Source: Pelodictyon luteolum (GTDB lineage Bacteria > Bacteroidota > Chlorobiia > Chlorobiales > Chlorobiaceae). From it: a stretch of DNA of 64,000 nucleotides. The stretch lies in NCBI GenBank assembly GCA_020721225.1, contig DYNE01000009.1, forward strand, positions 1 to 64,000. Reading direction: 5' to 3'. The translations under genes were made by a program, and so were the position numbers. Below, one piece after another: positions 27,134-36,155 of the stretch. The notes under the pieces are model-generated. The model was not told the origin of the DNA. It was given only the letters and a program-made list of their open reading frames with translations, and made no database searches. How positions within the stretch are numbered: position 1 is the stretch's first letter; each line of letters begins with the position of its first letter.

Positions 27134-28120
27134 TCAACTGAAACACAACGCTGCCGCACCATAAATTCCCGCACTGTTGCCGAGCTCGGCAGGAACCAGC
27201 TCGAGCCCTTCATGCATCGAAGGCAGGGTCGAGCGGAGCAACTGCTGGAAAGCCGGTTCGAAAACAAGAGCGCCGGCTGCCGATATCCCCCCCCCGATAA
27301 CAAATTTTCGTATATCCATGAGCGAGGTAACACAAGCGAACCCGGTTCCAAGAATCGCCCCGACATGGTTCCAGACCGCAAGAGAGAGCTGATCGCCCAT
27401 TTTTGCAGCCTGTTCGATATGTCGGGGAGAGAGCGATGAAAAATCCTGACCGCAGAGAGACGCAAGCAATGAGCCGGCTTCAGCGTTTTCACGAATAAGG
27501 CCGCAGGCATATTCGACAATGCGCTCTTTGCCGATCATCCCTTCGATGGTACCGTGAATACCGGCATGCACAGCCGGACTATGATAATCGACAATCATAA
27601 ACCCGATTTCACCGGCCGTTCCGTTCGGCCCCCGGTACAATTTGCGATTCAAAACGATGCCGCCTCCCACTCCGGTACCGAGCGTCACCATCATAAAGTC
27701 CAGAAAATTGCGACCGGCGCCATAGACAGCTTCACCGAAAGCCGCTGCGTTGGCGTCGTTCTCGATGACCACCGGTACAGGTTTCGGCAGTATATCCAGC
27801 AGGGCCCGCTCAAGCTCGCTGCGCAGGGGAAAGGTAGTCCATCCGGGAAGATTGGGCGGATAGCTCAATGTTCCGGCTTCCATATCAACAGCTCCCGGCG
27901 CTCCGAAGCCCACACCTGAAAAGTCTTGATGGAAAAGATCTGCAGAAGCATCGGTATAAAGCGAAGCGATGAGAGCGGCAAGCTGCAGGACGATCCCCTC
28001 CGGTCCGGAAGCTGTATCGGTAGGAACCGTCCTTTTTTTGAGAATTCCTTTTTTACGGCTCACTATTGCCGCTTTGACCGCCGTACCGCCGAGATCGATA
28101 CCAATTGCCCATTGGGACAT
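27134..28120 (-). CDS. ROK-family sugar kinase (glucokinase-like)
   Basis: This 328-residue protein has an ASKHA phosphate motif (IGIDLGGTAVKAAIV), a catalytic Asp in ENDANAAAFGEA, and GTGVGGGIV. It follows the glucokinase side of the ROK family. The usual ROK zinc motif with three cysteines after GEIGH is replaced here by GEIGFMIVDYHSPAVHAGIHGTIE, which has no cysteine. The activity may still be glucose phosphorylation, feeding glycogen metabolism with glgA of the same run, but this is inference. Confidence 0.88.
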   Translation of the reverse strand: MSQWAIGIDLGGTAVKAAIVSRKKGILKKRTVPTDTASGPEGIVLQLAALIASLYTDASADLFHQDFSGVGFGAPGAVDMEAGTLSYPPNLPGWTTFPLRSELERALLDILPKPVPVVIENDANAAAFGEAVYGAGRNFLDFMMVTLGTGVGGGIVLNRKLYRGPNGTAGEIGFMIVDYHSPAVHAGIHGTIEGMIGKERIVEYACGLIRENAEAGSLLASLCGQDFSSLSPRHIEQAAKMGDQLSLAVWNHVGAILGTGFACVTSLMDIRKFVIGGGISAAGALVFEPAFQQLLRSTLPSMHEGLELVPAELGNSAGIYGAAALCFS

Positions 28121-28139
28121 ATATCCTGCCTTGTTCCGG

Positions 28140-28937
28140 TTAACTGTTGAAGGGCCTTATGAACTTTCTTCCATGCGTACCCGATTTGAAAAATCCGAGA
28201 ATTTCAAGGATTTCCGGCTCGGGAGCGAACTCCGCTTCCACTTTTTCAAGAGCGTTGGAAAGCAGCAGACCGGACTGAAAAACAATACGATAGACATCCC
28301 TGATGCGGCTGATACTTTCAGGAGAAAACCCTCGCCGTTTCAGGCCGATGGCATTGAGTCCCTCATAACGGAAAGTACTGTGCCCGCCAGCCATAACGAA
28401 CGGAGGAACATCGAGCGAAGCTCGCGCTATACCTCCGACCATGGTATAACGACCTATCCTGACAAACTGGTGGACTCCGGTAAGGCCGCCGATAACGGCA
28501 TAGTCGCCCACTTCACAATGACCGCCGAACTGTACGGAATTGGCAATCACCACATGATTGCCGATAACGCAGTCATGACCGGCATGGACATAGGCCATGA
28601 TCAGATTATCCGAACCCACGACGGTCTTGCCGCTCGCCTTTGTCCCCCGGTTGAGCGTGACGCATTCGCGAATAACGGTACGATCGCCGATATAGAGATA
28701 GGTTTTCTCTCCTGCAAATTTCAGATCCTGCGGTTCACCGGCGAGTACGGCCCCGGTATGAATCCTGCAATCATTTCCGATACGGGTACCGGAAGCGATA
28801 TGTACCTGAGGACCGATCACCGTACCCTCGCCGACAGTTACATCCTCTTCGATAACGCTGTATGGCCCTACCGACACTCCTGCACTCAGAGAAGCTTCCG
28901 GACTGACAATAGCGGTTGCATGAATACTGCTGCTCAT
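28140..28937 (-). CDS. lpxA: UDP-N-acetylglucosamine O-acyltransferase
   Basis: This 265-residue left-handed beta-helix enzyme transfers a 3-hydroxyacyl chain from ACP to UDP-GlcNAc, the first step of lipid A synthesis. Hexapeptide repeats fill residues 5-180. The catalytic His is in YVHAGHDCVIGNH, and the substrate region is GGLTGVHQFVRIGRYTMVGG. A helical C-terminal domain follows (GLNAIGLKRRGFS). It starts 3 bp after the DUF2723 stop with AAGGAG at the junction. Lipid A in green sulfur bacteria is consistent with a Gram-negative envelope. Confidence 0.95.
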   Translation of the reverse strand: MSSSIHATAIVSPEASLSAGVSVGPYSVIEEDVTVGEGTVIGPQVHIASGTRIGNDCRIHTGAVLAGEPQDLKFAGEKTYLYIGDRTVIRECVTLNRGTKASGKTVVGSDNLIMAYVHAGHDCVIGNHVVIANSVQFGGHCEVGDYAVIGGLTGVHQFVRIGRYTMVGGIARASLDVPPFVMAGGHSTFRYEGLNAIGLKRRGFSPESISRIRDVYRIVFQSGLLLSNALEKVEAEFAPEPEILEILGFFKSGTHGRKFIRPFNS

Positions 28938-28940
28938 AGC

Positions 28941-31589
28941 TTAAGGCTCCTTCTTTTGTTCAAACGCTTCCTTTATACGGGGCTCCTGCAGCTCCCGGGC
29001 AAGTGATTCAATGATTTTTTCAGCCTCGCGCGGCCTTCCGGCATCGCGATACGCTCCGGCAAGCACAAAAAACAGCTTCGGATCGGAACGGTAGCTGCTC
29101 CCGGCAGCAAGGTTTTCAAGATAATCAATATACGGATCAGCTTTCTTTTTCGATCCAAGACGGTTGTACAGGGAAACAACCGATGCTGCGAGCTCGGGAT
29201 TCATGGGATAACGATCGGGCGGCAATACCTTCGCTGCAGCGTCGAGCACCTCAACGGCAAGCTCTCCCCTTACGGCACTGCGAAGAGATCCGTCGCGACC
29301 GTCAATCCGGATGGTTCCTCCGGGTTCGAGAGCGAGTTCGAGAGCAAGACGGACAAAAAGCGGCGTGTAGTTCCCGCATAACTTCCGTGAAGTCTCTTCA
29401 AGCGCTACCTCGGGGTTGTTGAGATTCCTGAAACGGTAAACCTCGTTCAGCAAACGGTAGAGCCCGGCAGAATCGATAAAACTCATCGGATCGGAGCTCT
29501 CCAGCGGCACAAGCTTGTACGCAAGACCGTCAAGCCTCAGATGGCGCTGAAGACCGATCATGCTTTCCGGATCGACCGTCAGTGCGAAATAAATTGGTCG
29601 ATCCGGAAAATTGTTGGCGACAATCTCATAAACGGCGATATCCTGAGGACGAAGATACCCCTGACCATCATAGGAAAAACCAGGCTTCAATACCCATTTC
29701 AGGCTGTCCGCCGGCCTGGACGGCAGAGAAATGCCATAACGGACAGCTTTCCGCTCAAGCAACAATCCGGCATTCCCCGCAGAAATCCCGACATCGACAG
29801 AATCGATGGGGATGTACGTGATTGAACTCAGCTCTCCGTCGGCGGAACTGAAAGCGACAGGTTTTGCCCCTCTCGGGCTGCTGTTTTTCAACTGCAGAAG
29901 ATACCAGCCGGTATTGGCAAGACTGAGATTTACTACCCGGACATCGGTCCTGATCCGCTCGACCTCCTGCAGGTACCAGAGCGGAAAGGTATCGTTATCT
30001 CCATTGGTAAAGATAATGGCATCCTTTTCACAGCTCTGCAGCATATTCCATGCCCAGTCCCACGGCACATAGTTACCCGAACGGTCGTGCACCCGATAAT
30101 TCGCCTGAAGCATCCGCCCGTTGACGAGCAGTAACGACGCCGTTATCAGCACAACGGCCAATGCCGTCTGCGATTTGCCGTTTGCTCCGGTCGTCCGCTC
30201 TTTCAACCAGCCCCAGAGAGCCTCGATACCTATACCGATCCATAATGCAAACGCAAAGAAACTTCCGGCATAGCTGTAATCGCGCTCGCGCGGCTGCGGT
30301 TCAGTCTGGTTCAGATAGATGACAAGCGCCGCTCCGGTCAGTATGAACAGCGCCGTCACGACGAGCCCCATCTTCCACTGCCGCCTGAAATGCGCTACAG
30401 CGCCGGCAAATCCGGCAAGAAACGGAAGACCCCACAGTACAGACCAGTCGACTCTTGCCCCCTCCATGTCATGCTCGCGCCCTATAAACTGCCAGCCGAA
30501 ATAGCGAAGGTACATCCGGTTGAGCTGATAGCCCACAAAATAATCGAGATCGCTTTTGTACTGCTGGTAAAAATACTGATGCAAGGGTTCCGGAGACCAC
30601 CGCCGTGGCCAGAGAGGCATGTCGCCATATTGTTCACGGTTCAGATAGGAAAAAAATGCCTCGGGAGTCGAAGGATTGTTCTCGTTGATCGGCGGTCCTG
30701 CCTGCGCGCGGACATAGATCATACCGTAAGAGGTATAACCGATAATGATGAGAAACAGAGATACGAGCAGGGTGTTGACCATTGCAAACCGTTCCTTGTG
30801 CGTGTACCAGACCCCATAGGCAAGCAGGGCGAGCAGAAGCAGAAACCCCCACCATGAAGCGAACTGAAACAGAACGGGAAGCCCCTTGATGATCACCTGG
30901 TAGATCAGCACAAAAAGTCCCGAAGAGGCCGCGACGAGCATGGCAAACGATTTCAGGGTAACTTCGTACTTCCGGAAATAATAGATCATGGCTGCAGCAA
31001 AAACCGCAAGCAGACTCAGAAGGTGAACGCCGATGGAGAGTCCGACCATATACATCATCAGCATCAGCCATCGCTCATGACCGGGATTCGGGTAATCTTC
31101 ATGCCAGCGAAGCATCAGCCATACCACCATGGACGTAAAAAATGACGAAAACGCATAAACTTCCGTTTCAACGGCGTTGAACCAGAAACTGTCCGAAAAA
31201 GCCAGTGCCAGTGCCGCTACCAGAGCACTGCCGCAGGCGGAAACCCTGTCGCCCGGGCTCCAGCTTTCAGGATCGCTTTTACGATACATGACAATGAACC
31301 GCAAAGTTATGAGATAGGTAAGCATAACCGTAGCCGAACTTGCCAGGGTACTGATGAGATTTACCCTCGCTCCGATATCGCTGAAAAAAGGAATCATCGA
31401 AAAAACTCGGCCAAGCAACAGAAAAAGCGGAGCCCCCGGGGGATGAGGAACGCCGAGCGTATAGGCCGTAGCGATAAATTCCCCGCAATCCCAAAATGAG
31501 AGCGTGGGCGCCATGGTCCTGAGATAGAGCAGTTCCACTGCAATAAAAAGCACAATTGCAAGCAGACGGTTAAGTGCCCGGTGTGTCAT
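28941..31589 (-). CDS. DUF2723 multi-pass membrane protein (PMT-like glycosyltransferase candidate)
   Basis: This 882-residue protein has about 12 membrane helices in the first 520 residues and a soluble C-terminal part of some 350 residues. The N-terminal region LRTMAPTLSFWDCGEFIATAYTLGVPHPPGAPLFLLLGR is diagnostic of the DUF2723 family, which is distantly related to protein O-mannosyltransferases and uses the acidic D-C-G-E loop. The C-terminal part contains ALxVDPESMIGLQR and TPR-like helices near 800-870. Lipid-linked sugar transfer to protein or lipopolysaccharide at the outer face of the inner membrane is likely, but the substrate is unknown. It sits next to lpxA. Confidence 0.88.
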   Translation of the reverse strand: MTHRALNRLLAIVLFIAVELLYLRTMAPTLSFWDCGEFIATAYTLGVPHPPGAPLFLLLGRVFSMIPFFSDIGARVNLISTLASSATVMLTYLITLRFIVMYRKSDPESWSPGDRVSACGSALVAALALAFSDSFWFNAVETEVYAFSSFFTSMVVWLMLRWHEDYPNPGHERWLMLMMYMVGLSIGVHLLSLLAVFAAAMIYYFRKYEVTLKSFAMLVAASSGLFVLIYQVIIKGLPVLFQFASWWGFLLLLALLAYGVWYTHKERFAMVNTLLVSLFLIIIGYTSYGMIYVRAQAGPPINENNPSTPEAFFSYLNREQYGDMPLWPRRWSPEPLHQYFYQQYKSDLDYFVGYQLNRMYLRYFGWQFIGREHDMEGARVDWSVLWGLPFLAGFAGAVAHFRRQWKMGLVVTALFILTGAALVIYLNQTEPQPRERDYSYAGSFFAFALWIGIGIEALWGWLKERTTGANGKSQTALAVVLITASLLLVNGRMLQANYRVHDRSGNYVPWDWAWNMLQSCEKDAIIFTNGDNDTFPLWYLQEVERIRTDVRVVNLSLANTGWYLLQLKNSSPRGAKPVAFSSADGELSSITYIPIDSVDVGISAGNAGLLLERKAVRYGISLPSRPADSLKWVLKPGFSYDGQGYLRPQDIAVYEIVANNFPDRPIYFALTVDPESMIGLQRHLRLDGLAYKLVPLESSDPMSFIDSAGLYRLLNEVYRFRNLNNPEVALEETSRKLCGNYTPLFVRLALELALEPGGTIRIDGRDGSLRSAVRGELAVEVLDAAAKVLPPDRYPMNPELAASVVSLYNRLGSKKKADPYIDYLENLAAGSSYRSDPKLFFVLAGAYRDAGRPREAEKIIESLARELQEPRIKEAFEQKKEP

Positions 31590-31625
31590 ACGTATAAACT
31601 TTCGCTCCTCTATACAGTTACGTGA

Positions 31626-32840
31626 TTACCCGGAAATAAACTCTCCGGCAATATGATCGGCAAACAGAAACCCTTTTCCTGTCAGAAAAATCTGACCGCT
31701 TTCAATCACAATCCACCCCCTGGCAAGAAAATCCTCAACAGCCGTTGAAAGGTTCAGCCCTAATTTATTGTGTTTTCGCAAAAACTCAACATCAAGACCG
31801 AGGTTTATGCGCAGCGTCAAAAAAACTTGTTCGACAAATCTGTCTTCTTCTGAAAGAATCTCCTCGAAAGCCACACACTCCCGCGGGTTGTCAAGATAGC
31901 GCAAAAGCGTTCCGGCATTTGCCCGACGTCTCTCGGATCCGTCATCACGCATGAAACTGTGGGCCGAAGGACCGAATCCGAGATAGGGCTCACGCATCCA
32001 GCAGGCAAGATTGTAGCGTGAGTGATGACCGGAAAGCGCAAAATTTGATACCTCGTAGTGCTGATATCCGCTGCTCCCCAACGTATCGATTGCCGCTGCA
32101 TACATTGACGCCTGAACGGCTTCCTCGGGAACCCGCACCCGTCCTTTGGCAATGCTGCGTTCCAGAATGGTTTTTGGTTCAACGGAGAGCATATATACCG
32201 AAATATGCGGTACGACCAGAGAACGCGCCGCCTGAAGATCGACCAACCACTCCGGAAGGGTTTCTCCGGGCACCCCGCAGATAAGATCGACACTGACGGC
32301 AGCAAACCGGTTCAGCGCCTCTGCGGTTATGACAGACGCTTCCTCTGCGGTATGCCTTCGTCCAAGGGCGGAGAGCTTACGAGGCAGAAATGACTGCACT
32401 CCAAGACTGAGACGGTTTATTCCTGCCGCTTGCAGCTCCGCCATGGAATTTCCGCCGAGATCCTCGGGATTGGCTTCAAGCGCTATTTCCACGTCGGGAG
32501 TAAACGTGCAGAGGGATGCGGCAAGATCGAGCCACCCGGTAAGCAACCGCACCGGCACCAGCGAGGGGGTCCCGCCGCCAATATGTACGGCTTTGACTCT
32601 GCGGCCCCGCAACAGCGGCGCGGCAGCGAGCGTTTCAACTGCGAGCGCGTTAAAAAAAGCTTCGATGTGATCAAGTCGGGTAACAAGAAAAAAGTCACAG
32701 TAGCTGCACCTTCTGCGGCAGAACGGAACATGAACGTAAAGACTGAGCGGCTCGTCACTGGCCGGCCCGCACGCATGATCCGGGCAGGATTCAGACAAGG
32801 ATATGTCCGGTAACCGCCCGGTACAGGTCATCGGCGACAT
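31626..32840 (-). CDS. hemW: HemW-type radical SAM protein (heme chaperone, formerly HemN-like)
   Basis: This protein of about 404 residues has LYVHVPFCRRRCSYCDFF, where three cysteines bind the [4Fe-4S] cluster. The fourth Cys typical of genuine coproporphyrinogen oxidase HemN is replaced by Phe, which marks HemW. HemW handles heme and lacks oxidase activity in characterised members. The C-terminal HemN_C-like domain ends at about 400. The start is uncertain: ATG 32840 or 32831, or TTG 32864; all overlap the 3' end of gmhB, suggesting translational coupling. Confidence 0.9.
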   Translation of the reverse strand: MSPMTCTGRLPDISLSESCPDHACGPASDEPLSLYVHVPFCRRRCSYCDFFLVTRLDHIEAFFNALAVETLAAAPLLRGRRVKAVHIGGGTPSLVPVRLLTGWLDLAASLCTFTPDVEIALEANPEDLGGNSMAELQAAGINRLSLGVQSFLPRKLSALGRRHTAEEASVITAEALNRFAAVSVDLICGVPGETLPEWLVDLQAARSLVVPHISVYMLSVEPKTILERSIAKGRVRVPEEAVQASMYAAAIDTLGSSGYQHYEVSNFALSGHHSRYNLACWMREPYLGFGPSAHSFMRDDGSERRRANAGTLLRYLDNPRECVAFEEILSEEDRFVEQVFLTLRINLGLDVEFLRKHNKLGLNLSTAVEDFLARGWIVIESGQIFLTGKGFLFADHIAGEFISG

Positions 32841-33375
32841 ATTCAGGCAGAATACCCCTTTCAAGGCAGAGATGTTCTTCGTTATGTCCGGTTCTTACCA
32901 GCACCGGCCTCAATCCGGCCCGCAGGCCACACTCGACATCGACCATTTTATCGCCGATAAAGAATGAACCGCTCCGGTCAACCACGAACCCGTCGGCCAG
33001 AAAATCGCCGATGGCTCTTTCCACCATACCGGTTTCCGGCTTGCGGCATGCGTTAAAACGGTCATAAAGCGGATGAGGATAGTCCGGATGAGACGGGCAG
33101 TAATAACAGCGGTCGTAAGCGGTGTTCCAGCCGGAGAGCAGTTCGTTCAGGTAGCGGTTGAGATCCTCTACCTCCTCGATTGTGGTGATTCCCCGGGCAA
33201 TCCCTGCCTGGTTGGTAACGATAACTATCCTGAACCCCGCATCACGGGCAAGTGCTACGGCCTCACCGGCTCTCTCTATCAACCTGAACTGCTCCCTCGA
33301 CGTTATATAGGAACCGGCGTCTTCGTTGATTGTACCGTCCCTGTCAAGAAAAAGCACCCTGATGGTTTCAGACAT
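32791..33375 (-). CDS. gmhB: D-glycero-D-manno-heptose 1,7-bisphosphate phosphatase-like HAD protein
   Basis: This 194-residue HAD phosphatase of the HisB-N/GmhB group has the catalytic pair FLDRDGTIN, VTNQAGIARG, and a zinc loop CYYCPSHPDYP...CRKPETGM with the expected Cys and His. GmhB removes the C-7 phosphate on the way to ADP-heptose for lipopolysaccharide cores. It lies 5 bp after glgA and overlaps hemW. No other heptose gene is in the window, so the exact sugar substrate is inferred. Confidence 0.88.
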   Translation of the reverse strand: MSETIRVLFLDRDGTINEDAGSYITSREQFRLIERAGEAVALARDAGFRIVIVTNQAGIARGITTIEEVEDLNRYLNELLSGWNTAYDRCYYCPSHPDYPHPLYDRFNACRKPETGMVERAIGDFLADGFVVDRSGSFFIGDKMVDVECGLRAGLRPVLVRTGHNEEHLCLERGILPEYVADDLYRAVTGHILV

Positions 33376-33380
33376 GCCTC

Positions 33381-34850
33381 TTACTCTTCAAGCATTTTAC
33401 GGTAGAGCTGGTCGTACTCACCGGCAGAACTCTTCCAGGAAAAATCCTTGCCCATAGCCTCGAGAACAAGTTGCAACCAGCGCTCTTCGTCATGATAATG
33501 ATCAAGAGCCTCCTGCACCTTGCCGGCAAACGCATCGGCAGTATAATCGTAGAAAAGGAAACCGGATCCGCTCTTGTCGGTGACTTCATCGATCGTTTCC
33601 ACAATACCTCCGCCCGCATAGGCAACCGGAATAGTGCCATAGCTCATGGCAAACAACTGCAGCATGCCGCACGACTCGATTCTGCCCGGCATCAGAAGCA
33701 TATCGAAACCGGCAATAGCAAGATGCAGCAGTGTATCGGCATAATCGGTCCGTACGGAAACCTGCTCGGGATACTCTGCGGCAAAATCCTGAAAATATTT
33801 TTCATACTCCTTGTCGCCCGAACCACAGATAATGAGCTGCATATCGAGTTCAACAAGTTTCGCAAGGCTCTCTTTAAGCAGTTCGGCTCCCTGGAACGCA
33901 TCGAAACCTATAATAACGCCCGCAAGAGGACGCCCATCGGTAAAAGGAAGACCCGCCTCATCGAGAAGGGCTTTTTTATTGTCAAGCTTGCCATCGAGCC
34001 GGTCGACAGCATAACGCTTCTTGATCAGCTTGTCAGTTGACGGATTCCACTGTCGGGTATCGATACCGTTGAGAATGCCGTGAAACGTGGATTTACGCTC
34101 CTCGACGACAGGACCAAGACCATAGGTATCCGAGCCGTTCCCGACAATCTCGTCGGCATAAAGCCTGGAAGTTGTCGTCAGAAGATCGGCATGCTCAGCC
34201 CCCGTGTAGAGCATGTTCACATTATCGCCTGCCCGGTACAGGGCACTGGATACCTCTTCAGGGAGAAGTTTCTGAAACACCTTGAAGGGCAATATTCCCT
34301 GACGGTAAACATTATGAATGGTCAGCACTGTCTTAACGTCGCTGAAAAAACTGTTCGAAGCATAAACGGTTTTCAGCAGCAGCGGAAGCAGGCCGGCATA
34401 CCAGTCGTGACAGTGAATAATATCCGGCTTCCAGCCCAGGCGCTGAAGGGTTTCAAGCACGCCGACATTGAAAAATATCACCTTTTCGGTATTACCTTTC
34501 AAGTCACCGCCATTATGGATATCGGTAAAAAGACCGTTACGCTTGAAATATTTTTCGTTGTAAAGGAAATAAGTCTGAATTTTGCTCGATGGCAACGCCG
34601 TAACCTTGACATGCAGCAACTCAGTTTTATCCCTGAGGTTCACCTCGATGTCAGAAAGCCGCAACACATCATGCAGCCGGAATTTCCGGTCGTTGATAGT
34701 GCCATATTTCGGCATCATGATACGGGCCTCAAAGCCTTCTTCCTCAAGAGCCTGGGGGAACGAGGCCATAAAATCAGCAAGTGCGCTGATTCTCACAAAA
34801 GGGGAAACTTCACCAGAGACATAAAGAACCTTGAAATTTCTTCTGGCCAT
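33381..34850 (-). CDS. glgA: Glycogen synthase (GT5 starch synthase family)
   Basis: This 489-residue enzyme extends glycogen from ADP-glucose. The N-terminal GT5 domain begins KVLYVSGEVSPFVR; HCHDWYAGLLP and TIHNVYRQGI follow. The C-terminal domain has ICGSGDKEYEKYF and the ESCGMLQLFAM region. The N-terminal KTGGL motif that contacts ADP-glucose is replaced here by RISAL (VRISALADF), and the usual STPYEIE-type entry to the C-terminal domain is also divergent. As I recall, other Chlorobi share the altered start, so it may be a lineage form rather than loss of function. It is the first gene of the long - strand run and diverges from the Ig-like lipoprotein gene. Confidence 0.9.
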   Translation of the reverse strand: MARRNFKVLYVSGEVSPFVRISALADFMASFPQALEEEGFEARIMMPKYGTINDRKFRLHDVLRLSDIEVNLRDKTELLHVKVTALPSSKIQTYFLYNEKYFKRNGLFTDIHNGGDLKGNTEKVIFFNVGVLETLQRLGWKPDIIHCHDWYAGLLPLLLKTVYASNSFFSDVKTVLTIHNVYRQGILPFKVFQKLLPEEVSSALYRAGDNVNMLYTGAEHADLLTTTSRLYADEIVGNGSDTYGLGPVVEERKSTFHGILNGIDTRQWNPSTDKLIKKRYAVDRLDGKLDNKKALLDEAGLPFTDGRPLAGVIIGFDAFQGAELLKESLAKLVELDMQLIICGSGDKEYEKYFQDFAAEYPEQVSVRTDYADTLLHLAIAGFDMLLMPGRIESCGMLQLFAMSYGTIPVAYAGGGIVETIDEVTDKSGSGFLFYDYTADAFAGKVQEALDHYHDEERWLQLVLEAMGKDFSWKSSAGEYDQLYRKMLEE

Positions 34851-35009
34851 CTATCTATCAGTCAATCTATATTTTTTCATCAAAAACTTTCATAGAACTA
34901 CATTAGTTTTTAATTTACGAATTTTTAAAGATAGAAACAATCTGAGCTGCAGGCAACTCAAGCTTCCGGAGAAACTCTTCTGAAATACACTCCTTATATC
35001 GGTCGGATT
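34851..35009. promoter_or_regulatory. Divergent intergenic region between glgA and lipoprotein gene
   Basis: About 130-160 bp, AT-rich around 34880-34935, separate two divergent genes and should contain promoters for both. No sigma-factor boxes stand out clearly enough to place. A ribosome-binding-like CGGAG lies at about 34967-34971, eight bases before an in-frame CTG at 34980 that may be the true start of the + strand gene. Confidence 0.4.
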
Positions 35010-36068
35010 ATGGCCTTGCTGTTCTGGAGCGTTGCCGCCGGCTGCGCTTCTGACAGACCCCCATCGGGAGGTCCCGTCGACAACAGCCCACTTCAGGTTA
35101 TCTCTTCGGAACCCCGACAATCGGCAGCCGGTTTTTCTTCGGGGACGATCCGCATCAACTTCAGTCATCCCGTCAGCGGCCGCGAGCTTCTCAAGGCGCT
35201 TGTAATTTCCCCGTCGGTCGGGAATTACGACATCGCCGCCAGGGGAAAAACCGCTGAAATACGAATTTACGAACCCCTGAAACCCGGCTCGACCTACAGG
35301 ATTATCCTGAACAAATATATACGCGATTTCCGAGGGCGAAACCTCGACAACACAGCCATCCTTGCATTCTCGACCGGCCCGGGAACCGATGCGTCCGCTA
35401 TTGCAGGAAAAGTCTACCTCTACAATTTGAAGCCAGCCTCAGATGCGCTGCTTCTGGCATTCTCGGAAACCGGCAGCGGAACCGAACCGGACTATCTCGT
35501 TCAGACCGACGCCGACGGCTCCTTTATGCTCGACTATCTTGCAGCGGGCAGGTACCGCCTCATTGCCATCAAAGACACAAACCACGATCTGCGCTTCGAC
35601 CGGCCGTCCGAAGCCGTAGCCGTTCCCGACAGGGCACTGGTTGCCACAGGAACCAGATCGATCATGCTTCGCTTCCCTGCGGACGAAACTACCGGAACAA
35701 CCCTGCCCCCGTCCGCATCGACGGAGGAAGCCGAGCCGCCGGGAACGCTTTCAGGAATCTGCAAGGCAGAGGCGCAGGCCCTTACAGTCGAAGCAAGACG
35801 CCACAAGGACGAGGCATCGTTTCTCACCTCGGCAATCCGAACGGCTAAAGGAATTTTCCGCTACAGCTTCCCATCCCTGCCGCCGGGAACCTATACGGTC
35901 AGCGCATCCATTCCTTCCGAGCCGAAACAAAGCAAACGAGCGCAAGCCTGGAAGCCCGGTCGCCTTGACCCTTTCACCCCATCGGAAGCTTTCGGAATCT
36001 ATCCCGATACCGTCAGAATCCGCCCTGAATGGGTAACCGATGCTATTGACTTCAGTATCCGCCCATGA
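35010..36068 (+). CDS. Lipoprotein with Ig-like (SbsA/Big_5) domain
   Basis: This is a 352-residue protein if it starts at ATG 35010. The lipobox VAAGC gives Cys 12, and the mature part begins ASDRPPSGGPVDNSP. Residues about 28-120 form an Ig-like domain (IRINFSHPVSGRELLKALVISP...YRIILNKYIRDFRGRNL), typical of Bacteroidetes/Chlorobi envelope proteins. A carboxypeptidase-regulatory-like domain follows (about 130-205: FMLDYLAAGRYRLIAIKDTN). The signal peptide from ATG 35010 is very short. An in-frame CTG at 34980 with a good ribosome binding site adds ten residues including Lys and makes a normal signal peptide. Function unknown; outer membrane anchoring is likely. Confidence 0.8.
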   Translation: MALLFWSVAAGCASDRPPSGGPVDNSPLQVISSEPRQSAAGFSSGTIRINFSHPVSGRELLKALVISPSVGNYDIAARGKTAEIRIYEPLKPGSTYRIILNKYIRDFRGRNLDNTAILAFSTGPGTDASAIAGKVYLYNLKPASDALLLAFSETGSGTEPDYLVQTDADGSFMLDYLAAGRYRLIAIKDTNHDLRFDRPSEAVAVPDRALVATGTRSIMLRFPADETTGTTLPPSASTEEAEPPGTLSGICKAEAQALTVEARRHKDEASFLTSAIRTAKGIFRYSFPSLPPGTYTVSASIPSEPKQSKRAQAWKPGRLDPFTPSEAFGIYPDTVRIRPEWVTDAIDFSIRP

Positions 36069-36155
36069 CCATTTTCAGCACACGCTTTTCCTGTGTATCT
36101 TTGCTCCGGAACAGCATAAAAACATTGAGCATTTCCATTAATTGATAACCCTGAT

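Noticed and set aside
27969-29006. 345-codon open frame on the + strand
   Set aside because: It lies antisense to the ROK kinase and lpxA, both clear genes; no domain is seen in it.
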